In this document: one piece after another, positions 17,505 through 27,561 of the stretch | Layout of the letters: each line of letters starts with the position of its first letter | Position numbering within the stretch: position 1 is the first letter of the stretch | From: an uncultured Prevotellaceae bacterium | Lineage (GTDB): Bacteria > Bacteroidota > Bacteroidia > Bacteroidales > Bacteroidaceae | Length of the DNA stretch: 64,000 bases | Direction: 5' to 3' | Assembly (NCBI GenBank): GCA_947174945.1 | Contig: CAMWKZ010000006.1 | Location: forward strand, 1-64,000 | Position numbers and translations under genes: made by a program | The notes under the pieces: generated by a model | Databases searched by the model: none | The model's input: the letters and a program-made list of their open reading frames with translations, nothing else | Told to the model about the DNA's origin: nothing

Positions 17505-17749
17505 TGTCTCGTAAACATTTGTAGAAGCAAAATGATGATGGCGATAAGCAGAATCACGATGTTCTGTCGGTTCTCGCGAGCGTATTCATTCCAGTGGAAC
17601 GCCTTGTAGAGAAACGTGACAAGCCACAGCAACAGTCCCATAAAGCAGGGCCACATGCCGAAATTGGCGCCCCAAATCCATGAAAAAGCGATGCCGATAA
17701 TGACCAGCACCAGCCCTGATATTTCTATTTCGCGCAGGTATTTTTTCAT
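17501..17749 (-). CDS. Small membrane protein
   Basis: 82 aa with hydrophobic segments; overlaps the neighbouring start by 4 nt. Confidence 0.65.
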   Translation of the reverse strand: MKKYLREIEISGLVLVIIGIAFSWIWGANFGMWPCFMGLLLWLVTFLYKAFHWNEYARENRQNIVILLIAIIILLLQMFTRQ

Positions 17750-17764
17750 CGTTCTGTATTTGTT

Positions 17765-18217
17765 TTATTCTTTGTTCTTCGTGTCCATGCAGATGGTTAC
17801 GGGGCCGTCGTTCAGGAGTTCTACCTTCATGTCGGCTCCAAACTCGCCCGTGCCGACGGGTTTGCCCAGTGCTTCGCTCAGTTTATTGCAGAACTCATGG
17901 TAGAGTGGGATAGAGTGTTCATGGCTGCCAGCTCGGAACCACGACGGGCGGTTGCCCTTTTTATAACTGGCATACAGCGTGAATTGACTGACTACCAAGG
18001 CATTGCCCCCGATGTCCAGAATGGAGCGATTCATGACGTGGTTCTCGTCGTCGAAGACGCGCAGCGAGGCTATCTTCCTGACCAGCCAGTCAACGTCCTC
18101 CGATGTGTCCTCGTCGCACACCCCCAGCAGGATAAGAAAACCCTGCTGAATGGCTGATTTTGTAGTCCCTTCAATGGTGACGCTGGCGTGGCTGACACGT
18201 TGTATAACTGCTCTCAT
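17765..18217 (-). CDS. dtd: D-aminoacyl-tRNA deacylase
   Basis: 150 aa; MRAVIQRVSHASVTIEG, SQFTLYASYKKGNRPSW, PVGTGEFGADMKVELLNDGPVTI. Confidence 0.95.
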   Translation of the reverse strand: MRAVIQRVSHASVTIEGTTKSAIQQGFLILLGVCDEDTSEDVDWLVRKIASLRVFDDENHVMNRSILDIGGNALVVSQFTLYASYKKGNRPSWFRAGSHEHSIPLYHEFCNKLSEALGKPVGTGEFGADMKVELLNDGPVTICMDTKNKE

Positions 18218-18257
18218 GCCTGCAAAGTTACGACATTATTCTGAAAGTACCAAAGCA

Positions 18258-20081
18258 TTAGGAGCGGAAATGCTCGAAGATTATCTTGGCCTTTGCCGGG
18301 CCTACCAACGCTTCCAGCACCGAGAGTTCGGCTTCACGTATTTTCTTTACCGATTTAAGGCCCTTCAGAAGCTCGTCACGCGTCTTTGGACCGATGCCCT
18401 TGATGTCGTCCAGTTCGGAGTGCAGGGCGTGCTTAGAACGCTTGTCTCGGTGGAATGTAATGGCAAAGCGGTGTACTTCGTCCTGCAGTTGGGTGAGCAC
18501 TCGGAATAGCTCTGAGGTGTCTTTCATGCCGATAGTGCGGGGTGGGAAACCGTAGAGCAACTCGTTGGTGCGGTGGCGGTCGTTCTTGGCCAGTCCGGCG
18601 ATGGGAATATCCAGATGCAGCTCGTCCTGTACAGCCTGTCGGATGACCTCCATCTGACCCTTGCCGCCATCGGCCACGATGAGGTCGGGCAGGGGTTGTT
18701 GTTCCTGTACGAGGCGGTTGTAACGTCTCAAAACCACCTCTTTCATCGAGGCATAGTCGTCTGGCCCCACTACCGTCTTGATGTTATACTTGCGGTAGTC
18801 CTGCTTCGAGGGCTTCATCTTCTTGAATACCACACAGGCCGCCACGGCATCGGTTCCTGAGATGTTGGAGTTATCGAAGCACTCTATGTGGTAGGGTAGT
18901 TTGGGCAGATGCAGCAGGTCTTGCAGCTCTTTCATCAGGCGCACTTGCTTCTGCTCCGGGTTTAGCTTTTCGGCTTGCTTCAGGCGGTCGAATTTGTACT
19001 GTTTTCCGTTCATCAGCGACAGCTCTAAAAGGGTCTTTTTATCGCCTCGCTGGGGCACGGTGATGGTCACTCCCTCCATGTTGAGGTCTATCTCCTGTGG
19101 CAGGATAATCTCCTTGGCATGACTCTGGAATCGCTCTCGCATCTCGGCAATCGCCAACTGCAACAGCTCCTCGTCAGTCTCGTCGAGTTTCTTTTTGTAT
19201 TCAAAGGTGAAACTCTGGTTAATCTGCCCGTTGGAGACATGGATGTAATTGACAAAGGCCAGCTTGTCGTCGTTGGTAATGGTCAGTACGTCCACGTTGT
19301 TGATAGTGTGCGAAACAACTTCGCTGGTGGCCACAAACTTCTCTATCAGCAGGTAGCGACGCTTCACCTCCTCGGCTTCTTCGAAGCGCAGTTCTTCGGC
19401 TAATAGCATCATTTCGTCCTTCATGTCGCGAAGCACTTGACGGGTGTTGCCCTTCAGAATCTCACGAGCCTGCTCAATGTTCTTGTGGTAGTCTTCTCTC
19501 GACTGCTTGCCTACGCAGGGAGCGCCACAGTTTTTGATGTGGTACTCCAGACACACTTGGTATTTCTTCTGTTCAATGCCTTCCTTGCTGATGGGAAAAC
19601 GGCAGGTGCGAGGGCGATAGAGCTTCTTGATTAAGTCGAGCACGGCATACATCGAAGCAATGTGCGAGTATGGCCCGTAGTAGGTGCCCCACTTTTTGTT
19701 AATGGTGCGCGTGGTGAAGATGCGGGGCAGTTCTTCCTTGGTAATGCAGATGCTGGGGTAGGTCTTGCCGTCTTTCAGCAACACGTTGTAGCGCGGATTG
19801 TACTTCTTAATCAGTGCGTTCTCCAGCAGTAGTGCGTCTTCTTCGGTGTTGACCACCGTGTAACTGATGTCCCAAATCTTTGAGACCAGCACCTTCGTCT
19901 TAAACCTGTCAACCTCTGTGTGGAAATAAGACGAAACACGGCTCTTCAGGTTCTTGGCCTTGCCTACATATATAATAGTGCCTTCAGCATCGTAATACTG
20001 ATAGCTGCCGGGCTTCTCGGGCAGTGCCCTTACAATAGCTTTTAACTTAGCTAATCGTGCTTCGTTCTCTTCCTTTGTCAT
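18258..20081 (-). CDS. uvrC: Excinuclease ABC subunit C
   Basis: 607 aa; LPEKPGSYQYYDAEGTIIYVGKAKNLKSRVSSYF, HIECFDNSNISGTDAVAACVVF, C-terminal HhH. Confidence 0.96.
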   Translation of the reverse strand: MTKEENEARLAKLKAIVRALPEKPGSYQYYDAEGTIIYVGKAKNLKSRVSSYFHTEVDRFKTKVLVSKIWDISYTVVNTEEDALLLENALIKKYNPRYNVLLKDGKTYPSICITKEELPRIFTTRTINKKWGTYYGPYSHIASMYAVLDLIKKLYRPRTCRFPISKEGIEQKKYQVCLEYHIKNCGAPCVGKQSREDYHKNIEQAREILKGNTRQVLRDMKDEMMLLAEELRFEEAEEVKRRYLLIEKFVATSEVVSHTINNVDVLTITNDDKLAFVNYIHVSNGQINQSFTFEYKKKLDETDEELLQLAIAEMRERFQSHAKEIILPQEIDLNMEGVTITVPQRGDKKTLLELSLMNGKQYKFDRLKQAEKLNPEQKQVRLMKELQDLLHLPKLPYHIECFDNSNISGTDAVAACVVFKKMKPSKQDYRKYNIKTVVGPDDYASMKEVVLRRYNRLVQEQQPLPDLIVADGGKGQMEVIRQAVQDELHLDIPIAGLAKNDRHRTNELLYGFPPRTIGMKDTSELFRVLTQLQDEVHRFAITFHRDKRSKHALHSELDDIKGIGPKTRDELLKGLKSVKKIREAELSVLEALVGPAKAKIIFEHFRS

Positions 20082-20088
20082 GTTCTAT

Positions 20089-20104
20089 TGTTTCACGTGA
20101 AACG
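20089..20104. promoter_or_regulatory. parS-like site 1 (TGTTTCACGTGAAACG)
   Basis: 15/16 match to the TGTTTCACGTGAAACA parS consensus; in the uvrC upstream region. Confidence 0.7.
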
Positions 20105-20123
20105 TAATATCTCGTCCTTCTTG

Positions 20124-20210
20124 GGGAAAGAACCGTTCTTACCCTTGGAAAGAGCCGTTCTTTCCATGAGTAAGACCCGTTCTTTCTGAGGGTAGGAACG
20201 GTTCTTTCTC
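20124..20210. repeat. 22-bp-period tandem repeat array A
   Basis: Units TGGGGAAAGAACCGTTCTTACC / CTTGGAAAGAGCCGTTCTTTCC / ATGAGTAAGACCCGTTCTTTCT / GAGGGTAGGAACGGTTCTTTCT. Confidence 0.8.
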
Positions 20211-20258
20211 GCTCATCCAATAAATATATAGTGGTGTAGGCTTGGTTTGGTGGGTTTT

Positions 20259-20789
20259 TTAGACCGTAATGAGGGTGGTCACTTCCGTGTCCTTGTCGAA
20301 TACATCGCGGCCATGCAGTCCCTCATCAGTGATTTCAATCAGGAAGTTCACGTAGATGCCTTTAGGGTTGAACTTCTTGACCAGATTGCAAGCAGCCTTC
20401 ATAGTCCCGCCCGTAGCCAGCAGGTCGTCGTGTAACAGAACGATGTCTTTGTCGTTGATGGCATCTTCGTGAATCTCGATAGTGTCCTTGCCATATTCCT
20501 TGCTGTAACTTTCCTGTACGGTGGCGGCAGGCAGTTTCCCCGGTTTACGGGCCAGCACCACACCAGCTCCCAACTTGACGGCCAGTGCCGAGGCCATGAC
20601 AAATCCGCGGCTCTCTATGCCTACAATCTTGGTAATTCCTTTGTTTTTGTAGATTTCGTACAGTTCATCCACCATGATTTGCAGACACGCTGGATTCTTG
20701 AAAAGGGTGGTTACGTCGCGGAAATTAATTCCTTTCTGCGGAAAATCTGGCACACAGCGCAGATTTGCCATGAGTGTTTTGTTGTTCAT
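20259..20789 (-). CDS. apt: Adenine phosphoribosyltransferase
   Basis: MNNKTLMANLRCVPDFPQKGINFRDVTTLFKN, VGIESRGFVMASALAVKLGAGVVLARKPGKLP, VLLHDDLLATGGT; internal start at 20789 preferred. Confidence 0.94.
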   Translation of the reverse strand: MNNKTLMANLRCVPDFPQKGINFRDVTTLFKNPACLQIMVDELYEIYKNKGITKIVGIESRGFVMASALAVKLGAGVVLARKPGKLPAATVQESYSKEYGKDTIEIHEDAINDKDIVLLHDDLLATGGTMKAACNLVKKFNPKGIYVNFLIEITDEGLHGRDVFDKDTEVTTLITV

Positions 20790-20823
20790 AATCAGTGGTT
20801 TTATCAATATTACATACTTGTTT

Positions 20824-20839
20824 TGTTTCACGTGAAACC
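20824..20839. promoter_or_regulatory. parS-like site 2 (TGTTTCACGTGAAACC)
   Basis: 15/16 match to the parS consensus; at the apt/mnmG boundary, overlapping the last nt of mnmG. Confidence 0.7.
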
Positions 20840-22764
20840 TATCTACCCAACAATACCAGCATGGCGTTAATGTCACTGGGCGACACCCCCGGTATGCGGC
20901 TTGCCTGCGCCAGCGTGACGGGCTGAATCTTTTCCAGCTTTTGGCGTGCTTCGGTTGAAATGGCTGTTAGGTTCGGATAGTCGAACTTGCCCTTGATTTT
21001 AATGTTTTCCAAGCGGTGCATCTTTTCAGCCACCATCTGCTCACGCTCAATATATCCCTGATATTTAATGTGTATTTCGGCGGCTTCTGCTATTTCCTCT
21101 TGCCTGTTGGGCAGTGCGCTGACGTGGGCTTTCAGCTCGGGAACTATCTGGTAGAGCTTCTCGAAGTTCAGTTCTGGTCGAGCCACAAGGTCTTCCAGCT
21201 TGCAACCGTAGACGAGTGGGGTAGAGCCAGCCGCCTGCAAAGCGTCGTTCACCAGCTTAGGTTTAATGGCGTATGTCTTACAGAAACTTTCGATTTCTTC
21301 GACATGTTGCTTCTTCTCCAGCCACCAGTCATAGCGGTCGCGTTTGGCAATACCCAAGTTGTATGCTTTCTCCGTCAGTCGGGCATCGGCATCGTCCTGC
21401 CGTAACAAGATACGATATTCGGCTCTTGAGGTGAACATACGGTAGGGCTCGTCCACACCTTTTGTCACCAAGTCGTCTATCAACACGCCGATGTAGGCTT
21501 CGTCACGCTTGAGTTCAAAGGTGGGTGCTGCGCTTCCGTCACAATCTGTGGAACCGGCAAACAGGGCGGCATTGATGCCCGCCAGCGTTCCTTGTCCGCC
21601 AGCCTCCTCGTAACCCGTGGTGCCGTTTACCTGCCCAGCCATGAACAGACCGTTGATAATTTTCGATTCCAACGAGTGTTTCAACTGGGTAGGGTCGAAG
21701 AAATCGTATTCTATTGCGTAGCCCGGACGATAGACTTTCAGGTCGCGCAGGGCTGGTATCTTCTTCAGGGCGGCTATTTGCACGTCCATCGGCAGTGACG
21801 ACGAAAAGCCGTTAAGATACATTTCATTGGTGGTTTCGCCTTCAGGCTCTAAGAATAGCAGGTGCTGCGGACGGTCGGGGAATGTGACCAGCTTGGTTTC
21901 TATCGACGGACAGTAGCGCGGCCCGATGGATTGTATCTGACCATTATAAAGAGGTGAGTCGGCCAGTCCGCTGCGAAGCGTCTCGTGTACCTCCTCATTG
22001 GTGTAGCACACCCAGCAGGGCAGTTGCTGCAAAGGGCGCTGTTCGCCTAAGTACGAGAACTTATAGTAGCCGTTTTCACCGTCCTGCCGTTCCATGTCTT
22101 CAAAGTGGACGCTGCGCTTGTCAATGCGGACGGGGGTGCCCGTCTTCATGCGAGCCGAGCGGATGCCATGTCGCGTAATGCTTTCCGTGAAGTGGGGGAC
22201 GGCAGGTTCGGCAATGCGTCCGCCGGGAACCATCTTCCGCCCGATGTGCATAAGTCCGTTAAGAAAGGTGCCAGCCGTAATGATGACTGCCTTGGCTCTG
22301 AGTTCGCAACCCCAGATGGTCTTTACACCAACCACCTGCTTGGTGGGCTGAGCGTCTGTCAAAGTCTGCTTAATATCCTCAACGAGCAGTTCGTCAGCCT
22401 GGTCTTGCCAGATGTCAAGATTGGGCGTTTCATCGAGCATCTGTCTCCATTTCCAGATAAACTTGCCACGGTCGCACTGCGCTCTGGGGCTCCATACAGC
22501 TGGCCCCTTCGAGCGGTTCAGCATTCGGAACTGAATGGCCGTAGCGTCTGTTACCAGCGCCATCTGTCCGCCCAGTGCGTCTATCTCACGTACTATCTGT
22601 CCTTTCGCAATGCCACCAATGGCAGGATTGCACGACATCTGTGCAATCTTGTTCATATCCATCGTGACCAGACACGTCTTGGCGCCCATGTTGGCCGATG
22701 CCGTTGCAGCCTCGCACCCTGCGTGTCCTCCTCCAATCACTATCACGTCATACTTCAAAATCAT
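20839..22764 (-). CDS. mnmG: tRNA uridine-5-carboxymethylaminomethyl modification enzyme MnmG (GidA)
   Basis: 641 aa; YDVIVIGGGHAGCEAATASANMGAKTCLVTMDMNKIAQMSCNPAIGGIAKGQIVREIDALGG. Confidence 0.97.
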   Translation of the reverse strand: MILKYDVIVIGGGHAGCEAATASANMGAKTCLVTMDMNKIAQMSCNPAIGGIAKGQIVREIDALGGQMALVTDATAIQFRMLNRSKGPAVWSPRAQCDRGKFIWKWRQMLDETPNLDIWQDQADELLVEDIKQTLTDAQPTKQVVGVKTIWGCELRAKAVIITAGTFLNGLMHIGRKMVPGGRIAEPAVPHFTESITRHGIRSARMKTGTPVRIDKRSVHFEDMERQDGENGYYKFSYLGEQRPLQQLPCWVCYTNEEVHETLRSGLADSPLYNGQIQSIGPRYCPSIETKLVTFPDRPQHLLFLEPEGETTNEMYLNGFSSSLPMDVQIAALKKIPALRDLKVYRPGYAIEYDFFDPTQLKHSLESKIINGLFMAGQVNGTTGYEEAGGQGTLAGINAALFAGSTDCDGSAAPTFELKRDEAYIGVLIDDLVTKGVDEPYRMFTSRAEYRILLRQDDADARLTEKAYNLGIAKRDRYDWWLEKKQHVEEIESFCKTYAIKPKLVNDALQAAGSTPLVYGCKLEDLVARPELNFEKLYQIVPELKAHVSALPNRQEEIAEAAEIHIKYQGYIEREQMVAEKMHRLENIKIKGKFDYPNLTAISTEARQKLEKIQPVTLAQASRIPGVSPSDINAMLVLLGR

Positions 22765-22876
22765 GTGGCAAAATTACTAATAAGTGAGCGAAATGCCAAA
22801 TTTTTGCAAAACAATGTAGTTTTTCGTACCTTTGCTGCGTCTAACGAGCAAATCATTCAATCTGACAGACGAAACA

Positions 22877-23356
22877 ATGACGACATTAGAAACGAAATTT
22901 GCGCAAACTGTAGCGGAACACAAGAGCACCATCTACACCGTGTGCTATATGTTCTCGCAAGATGCTGACGAGGTCAACGACCTGTTCCAAGAGGTACTAG
23001 TCAATCTTTGGAGAGGATTCAAAGGCTTCGAGCATCGCTCAGACATCAAGACATGGCTCTATCGAGTGGCACTTAACACCTGCATCAGTCTTGATAGGAA
23101 GAAACGTCGCTCGGCCACCGTCCGGCTGAGTATGGACATCAATCTCTTTGAGGACCGCGACGAGGATACCCGTCAGGTGGATATGCTCCACAGACGTATC
23201 TCCAAGTTGCAACCCTTCGACCGTGCGATAGTCCTGCTCTGGCTTGAGAACCTCAGCTATGAGGAAATCGGGCAGATAGTCGGCATCACCGCTAAGAACG
23301 TCAGCGTTCGCCTGTTCAGAATCCGTGAGCAGTTAAAACAAATGTCAAACGATTAA
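22877..23356 (+). CDS. ECF-type RNA polymerase sigma factor
   Basis: DADEVNDLFQEVLVNLWRGF...IKTWLYRVALNTCIS...LSYEEIGQIVGITAKNVSVRLFRIREQL; ATG 22877 preferred. Confidence 0.9.
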   Translation: MTTLETKFAQTVAEHKSTIYTVCYMFSQDADEVNDLFQEVLVNLWRGFKGFEHRSDIKTWLYRVALNTCISLDRKKRRSATVRLSMDINLFEDRDEDTRQVDMLHRRISKLQPFDRAIVLLWLENLSYEEIGQIVGITAKNVSVRLFRIREQLKQMSND

Positions 23357-23368
23357 ACGCAAAGACCA

Positions 23369-23962
23369 ATGATGAACAACAAAGATTTCGAGTTAGAAGA
23401 TATGCGCCAGCAGATGGCTACGCTAAACAAGAAGCTGGCGCAGCAGGAAATAGTGAACGACCGCATGATTCGTCACTCGATGAAGAAACGCGTTGATACC
23501 ATTCTTCGCAAGTATCACGCCATGATAGCAGTAGGGCTCCTGATGATATTTTACAGCTACTGGAGCTTTGTCAAAATATCAAACTTCTCCATTATTTTCT
23601 GGATTGCTACCTGTATTTTAATGCTGGCTTGCTCTGGGGCAACATATTACAATAGCAAGAACCTGACGGATAATAACTTGATGACGAATAACCTTGTGGA
23701 TGTTAGACGCAGGATGGCCCGTGCTAAAAAGTTCGATGCCAACTGGCTTTTCATAGGCATCCCCAGTGCTATTATTTGGTTTGGCTTTTTCGTCTATGAA
23801 ACTTATAAGATACATTCCAATGTGCTGAACAGTCCTCTGTTCTGGGGCGGATGCTTTGGAGGCATTGTCGGAGCCATCGTAGGTTTCAATATGCACTTCA
23901 ATATCCAGCGTCAGTATCAGGACATCATCGACCAGATAGAGGACATTACAGCAGGTCAATAG
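23369..23962 (+). CDS. Membrane protein, possibly the regulatory partner of the upstream sigma factor
   Basis: 197 aa with TM segments, 12 nt downstream of the sigma gene. Confidence 0.65.
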   Translation: MMNNKDFELEDMRQQMATLNKKLAQQEIVNDRMIRHSMKKRVDTILRKYHAMIAVGLLMIFYSYWSFVKISNFSIIFWIATCILMLACSGATYYNSKNLTDNNLMTNNLVDVRRRMARAKKFDANWLFIGIPSAIIWFGFFVYETYKIHSNVLNSPLFWGGCFGGIVGAIVGFNMHFNIQRQYQDIIDQIEDITAGQ

Positions 23963-24293
23963 AAGGTTCCCACAGGTAACGGCTCATGTCTACGTGACCG
24001 TTAGGCTTGAAACGTACACTCTCTCCCTCTAATAGCGGGCGCTGGCGGCTCCACCCTGGAGCCGTGCGCCCTTCTTTATTAACCACCCGATGGCAAGGCA
24101 GCAGCTCGGCCCCGGGCGTATAGCGCAGTGTGCGCCCCACCATCCTCGAATGACTTGGCCAACCCGCCAGTGCCGCAATGATGCCGTAGGTGCAGACCCG
24201 CCCGCGCGGTATCTGGCTAACGATATTCAGTACGTCGTCGCGAAACTGCCGCGCTTGCTCAGGTGTCATCTTGTCAGGATAGTCTTTCATCAT
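23946..24293 (-). CDS. MGMT/alkyltransferase-like family protein
   Basis: 115 aa; GRVCTYGIIAALAGWPSHSRMVGRTLRYTPGAELLPCHRVVNKEG. Confidence 0.85.
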   Translation of the reverse strand: MMKDYPDKMTPEQARQFRDDVLNIVSQIPRGRVCTYGIIAALAGWPSHSRMVGRTLRYTPGAELLPCHRVVNKEGRTAPGWSRQRPLLEGESVRFKPNGHVDMSRYLWEPSIDLL

Positions 24294-24316
24294 GATGGTA
24301 TAAACGTGGGTAGCTT

Positions 24317-24679
24317 TTAATACATGGGAACGTCCTCGAAGTGATTGATTTCAGGTTCGCCGTCATCAGGGGTGCCAATGACGGAAACGACATCAAACCG
24401 TATCTCATTATCAATGTGCTTGTATTTCACATAGTGGTTAACGGCTGCCCGCAGGTTGCGCAACTTTGCGTAGTCAACGGCCTCCTCTGGCTCGCCAAAC
24501 ACACGGTTGCGGCGTGTCTTCACTTCCACGAACACCACTGTCTCGTCCACTACGGCAATGATGTCTATGTCGCGATGACCTGAATGCCAGTCACGCTCTA
24601 CGATAGTATACCCTTTTTGTCGTAAATACAGGGCAGCCTGTTCTTCGCCCCATGCTCCCAGTTCGTTGTGTGCAGCCAT
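24317..24679 (-). CDS. YraN/UPF0102 family endonuclease-like protein
   Basis: 120 aa; LGAWGEEQAALYLRQKGYTIVERDWHSGHRDIDIIAVVDETVVFVEVKTRRN. Confidence 0.9.
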   Translation of the reverse strand: MAAHNELGAWGEEQAALYLRQKGYTIVERDWHSGHRDIDIIAVVDETVVFVEVKTRRNRVFGEPEEAVDYAKLRNLRAAVNHYVKYKHIDNEIRFDVVSVIGTPDDGEPEINHFEDVPMY

Positions 24680-24848
24680 AAGCCTTGAATTGTTATGAGC
24701 ACAAAGATAGGCAAAATTTTGTATAAATAGCGCATTTTCTAATGGAAACTTTTGTGGCTTTCACAATTTTATAGTAATTTTGTGGCCTGAATGTGTACAC
24801 GCGTACTTATTGTTGAGTATTCATTAATTAATTTAATTCAATATTTTT

Positions 24849-25547
24849 ATGTGGTTAATCAATTCATCAATTGGTCGTAAGGTTGTAATGTCCGTTACGG
24901 GTATTGCGCTGATTTTGTTCTTGACATTCCACTGTTGCATGAACATTGTCGCGCTGTTCTCAGGCGAGGCTTACAACATGATTTGCGAATTGCTGGGTGC
25001 CAACTGGTATGCCGTTGTGGCTACTATGGGTCTGGCTGCCCTGGCTGTCATTCACATTGTCTATGCGTTTATCCTGACGGCTCAGAACCGTAAGGCTCGC
25101 GGCGACAATCGCTATGCCATTGCTACGGAGGTTAATCCGGGCAAGGTAGAGTGGGCTTCTAAGAACATGCTCGTGCTGGGTATCATCATCCTGCTGGGTC
25201 TGTTGCTCCACCTGTTCAACTTCTGGTACAACATGATGCTTGCTGAGATTGTAGGCTTCTCGGGTGGTCATCTGCCCTCTGACGGCTTCGCATTCATCAT
25301 CGACACTTTCGGCAATCCTGTCTATGCTGTGCTGTACATCATCTGGATTGTGGCTATCTGGTACCACCTGACTCACGGTTTCTGGTCGGCTATGCAGACG
25401 CTGGGTATCAGCGGTAAGGTATGGTTCTGCCGCTGGAAGGTCATCGGTTGTATCTACACCACTCTGCTCATGCTGGGCTTCCTCGTAGTTATTCTGGCTT
25501 TTGTACTGAAGTGTGCTCCGAGCCTCTGCTGCTATGGAGGTTGCTAA
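24849..25547 (+). CDS. Succinate dehydrogenase/fumarate reductase cytochrome b subunit
   Basis: 232 aa; multi-TM with conserved His (TFHCCMNI, HLTHGFWSAMQTLG); upstream of the flavoprotein and Fe-S subunits. Confidence 0.92.
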   Translation: MWLINSSIGRKVVMSVTGIALILFLTFHCCMNIVALFSGEAYNMICELLGANWYAVVATMGLAALAVIHIVYAFILTAQNRKARGDNRYAIATEVNPGKVEWASKNMLVLGIIILLGLLLHLFNFWYNMMLAEIVGFSGGHLPSDGFAFIIDTFGNPVYAVLYIIWIVAIWYHLTHGFWSAMQTLGISGKVWFCRWKVIGCIYTTLLMLGFLVVILAFVLKCAPSLCCYGGC

Positions 25548-25576
25548 TTGTTAACTTTTAAATCTAAAGAAGAATT

Positions 25577-27556
25577 ATGGCAAAAGTATTAGATTCAAAG
25601 ATTCCCGCAGGTCCAGTACCTGAGAAATGGAAGGAATATAAGGCTCATCAGCGTCTGGTCAACCCGAAGAACAAGCTGAAGCTTGATGTCATCGTTGTCG
25701 GCACTGGTTTGGCTGGTGCATCTGCTGCTGCATCGCTGGGCGAGATGGGATTCAACGTTATTAACCTGTGCATTCAGGATTCGCCCCGTCGTGCTCACTC
25801 AATTGCTGCCCAGGGTGGTATCAACGCTGCCAAGTGTTATCAGAACGATGGTGACTCTATCTATCGTCTGTTCTACGACACTGTAAAGGGTGGTGACTAT
25901 CGTGCCCGTGAGGCCAACGTGTATCGTCTGGCTGAAGTGTCAAACAACATCATCGACCAGTGCGTGGCTCAGGGTGTTCCCTTTGCTCGTGAATATGGTG
26001 GTATGCTGGCCAACCGTTCTTTCGGTGGTGCTCAGGTGAGCCGTACTTTCTATGCCAAGGGTCAGACGGGTCAGCAGTTGCTGCTCGGTGCTTACTCTTC
26101 ACTGTCTTGTCAGGTAAAGGCTGGTAAGGTGAAGCTCTACACCCGCTATGAGATGGAAGACGTGGTGATTGTTGACGGTCGTGCTCGTGGTATTATCGCC
26201 AAGAATCTTGTTACTGGTCAGCTGGAGCGCTTCTCGGCCAATGCCGTAGTTATTGCTACTGGTGGTTATGGTAACACTTACTTCCTTTCTACCAACGCTA
26301 TGGGTTGCAACTGTACCGCTGCCATTCAGTGCTATCGTAAGGGTGCCTACTTTGCAAATCCCTCATACGTTCAGATTCACCCCACCTGTATTCCTGTTCA
26401 CGGCGACAAGCAGTCTAAGCTGACGCTGATGTCAGAGTCGCTGCGTAACGACGGCCGTATTTGGGTACCCAAGAAGATTGAGGATGCCAAGGCATTACAG
26501 GCTGGTACGAAGCAGGGCTGGGAAATTCCCGAGGAAGACCGCGACTACTATTTGGAGCGTCGCTATCCTGCCTTTGGTAACCTCGTTCCTCGCGATGTGG
26601 CTTCACGTGCTGCTAAGGAGCGTTGCGACAAGGGCTTCGGCGTAAACAACACTGGTCTGGCTGTATTCCTTGACTTCTCAGAGTCAATCAACCGTCTGGG
26701 CATTGATGTCATTATGCAGCGCTATGGCAACCTTTTCGAGATGTACGAAGAGATTACCGACGTGTTCCCTGGCGACGTGGCCAACGAAATCAACGGTGTG
26801 AAGTATTACAAGCCCATGATGATTTATCCTGCTATCCACTACACGATGGGTGGTATCTGGGTTGACTACGAGCTGCAGACCACTATTCCTGGCCTGTTCG
26901 CTATCGGTGAGTGTAACTTCTCCGACCACGGTGCTAACCGTCTGGGTGCTTCGGCACTGATGCAGGGCTTGGCCGATGGTTACTTCGTATTGCCTTATAC
27001 TATTCAGAACTATCTGGCCGACCAGGCTGTGTGGCCGAAGGTTTCTACCGACCTGCCTGAGTTTGCTGAGGCTGAGAAGAAGGTTGACGCTGAAATGGAG
27101 CGCCTGCTGAAGATTCAGGGTAAGCGTTCCGTTGACTCTATCCATAAGGAACTTGGCCATATTATGTGGGAGTATGTAGGTATGGGTCGTACCGCTGAGG
27201 GTCTGAAGACAGGTCTGAAGAAGATGCACGAACTGGAGAAGGAGTTCGACACCAACCTGTTTGTGCCTGGCACGAAGGAAGGTCTGAACGTGGAGCTTGA
27301 CAAGGCTATCCACCTGCGCGACTTCTTCACGATGGGTCAGCTTGTTGCTTTCGATGCTCTGAGCCGTAACGAGTCCTGCGGTGGTCACTTCCGCGAGGAG
27401 TACCAGACCGAGGAAGGCGAGGCTAAGCGCGACGACGAGAACTACTTCTACGTAGGCTGCTGGGAGTACAAAGGCAAGGGCAACGAGCCTGAGCTTACCA
27501 AGGAACCTCTGGAGTACGAAGCTATTAAGGTACAGACACGTAACTATAAGAACTAA
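25577..27556 (+). CDS. Fumarate reductase/succinate dehydrogenase flavoprotein subunit
   Basis: 659 aa; [54 protein letters not shown]. Confidence 0.96.
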   Translation: MAKVLDSKIPAGPVPEKWKEYKAHQRLVNPKNKLKLDVIVVGTGLAGASAAASLGEMGFNVINLCIQDSPRRAHSIAAQGGINAAKCYQNDGDSIYRLFYDTVKGGDYRAREANVYRLAEVSNNIIDQCVAQGVPFAREYGGMLANRSFGGAQVSRTFYAKGQTGQQLLLGAYSSLSCQVKAGKVKLYTRYEMEDVVIVDGRARGIIAKNLVTGQLERFSANAVVIATGGYGNTYFLSTNAMGCNCTAAIQCYRKGAYFANPSYVQIHPTCIPVHGDKQSKLTLMSESLRNDGRIWVPKKIEDAKALQAGTKQGWEIPEEDRDYYLERRYPAFGNLVPRDVASRAAKERCDKGFGVNNTGLAVFLDFSESINRLGIDVIMQRYGNLFEMYEEITDVFPGDVANEINGVKYYKPMMIYPAIHYTMGGIWVDYELQTTIPGLFAIGECNFSDHGANRLGASALMQGLADGYFVLPYTIQNYLADQAVWPKVSTDLPEFAEAEKKVDAEMERLLKIQGKRSVDSIHKELGHIMWEYVGMGRTAEGLKTGLKKMHELEKEFDTNLFVPGTKEGLNVELDKAIHLRDFFTMGQLVAFDALSRNESCGGHFREEYQTEEGEAKRDDENYFYVGCWEYKGKGNEPELTKEPLEYEAIKVQTRNYKN

Positions 27557-27561
27557 TTGAT

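Noticed and set aside
20124-20210. CRISPR array
   Set aside because: 22-bp units are directly abutting with no unique spacers, and no cas genes are nearby.
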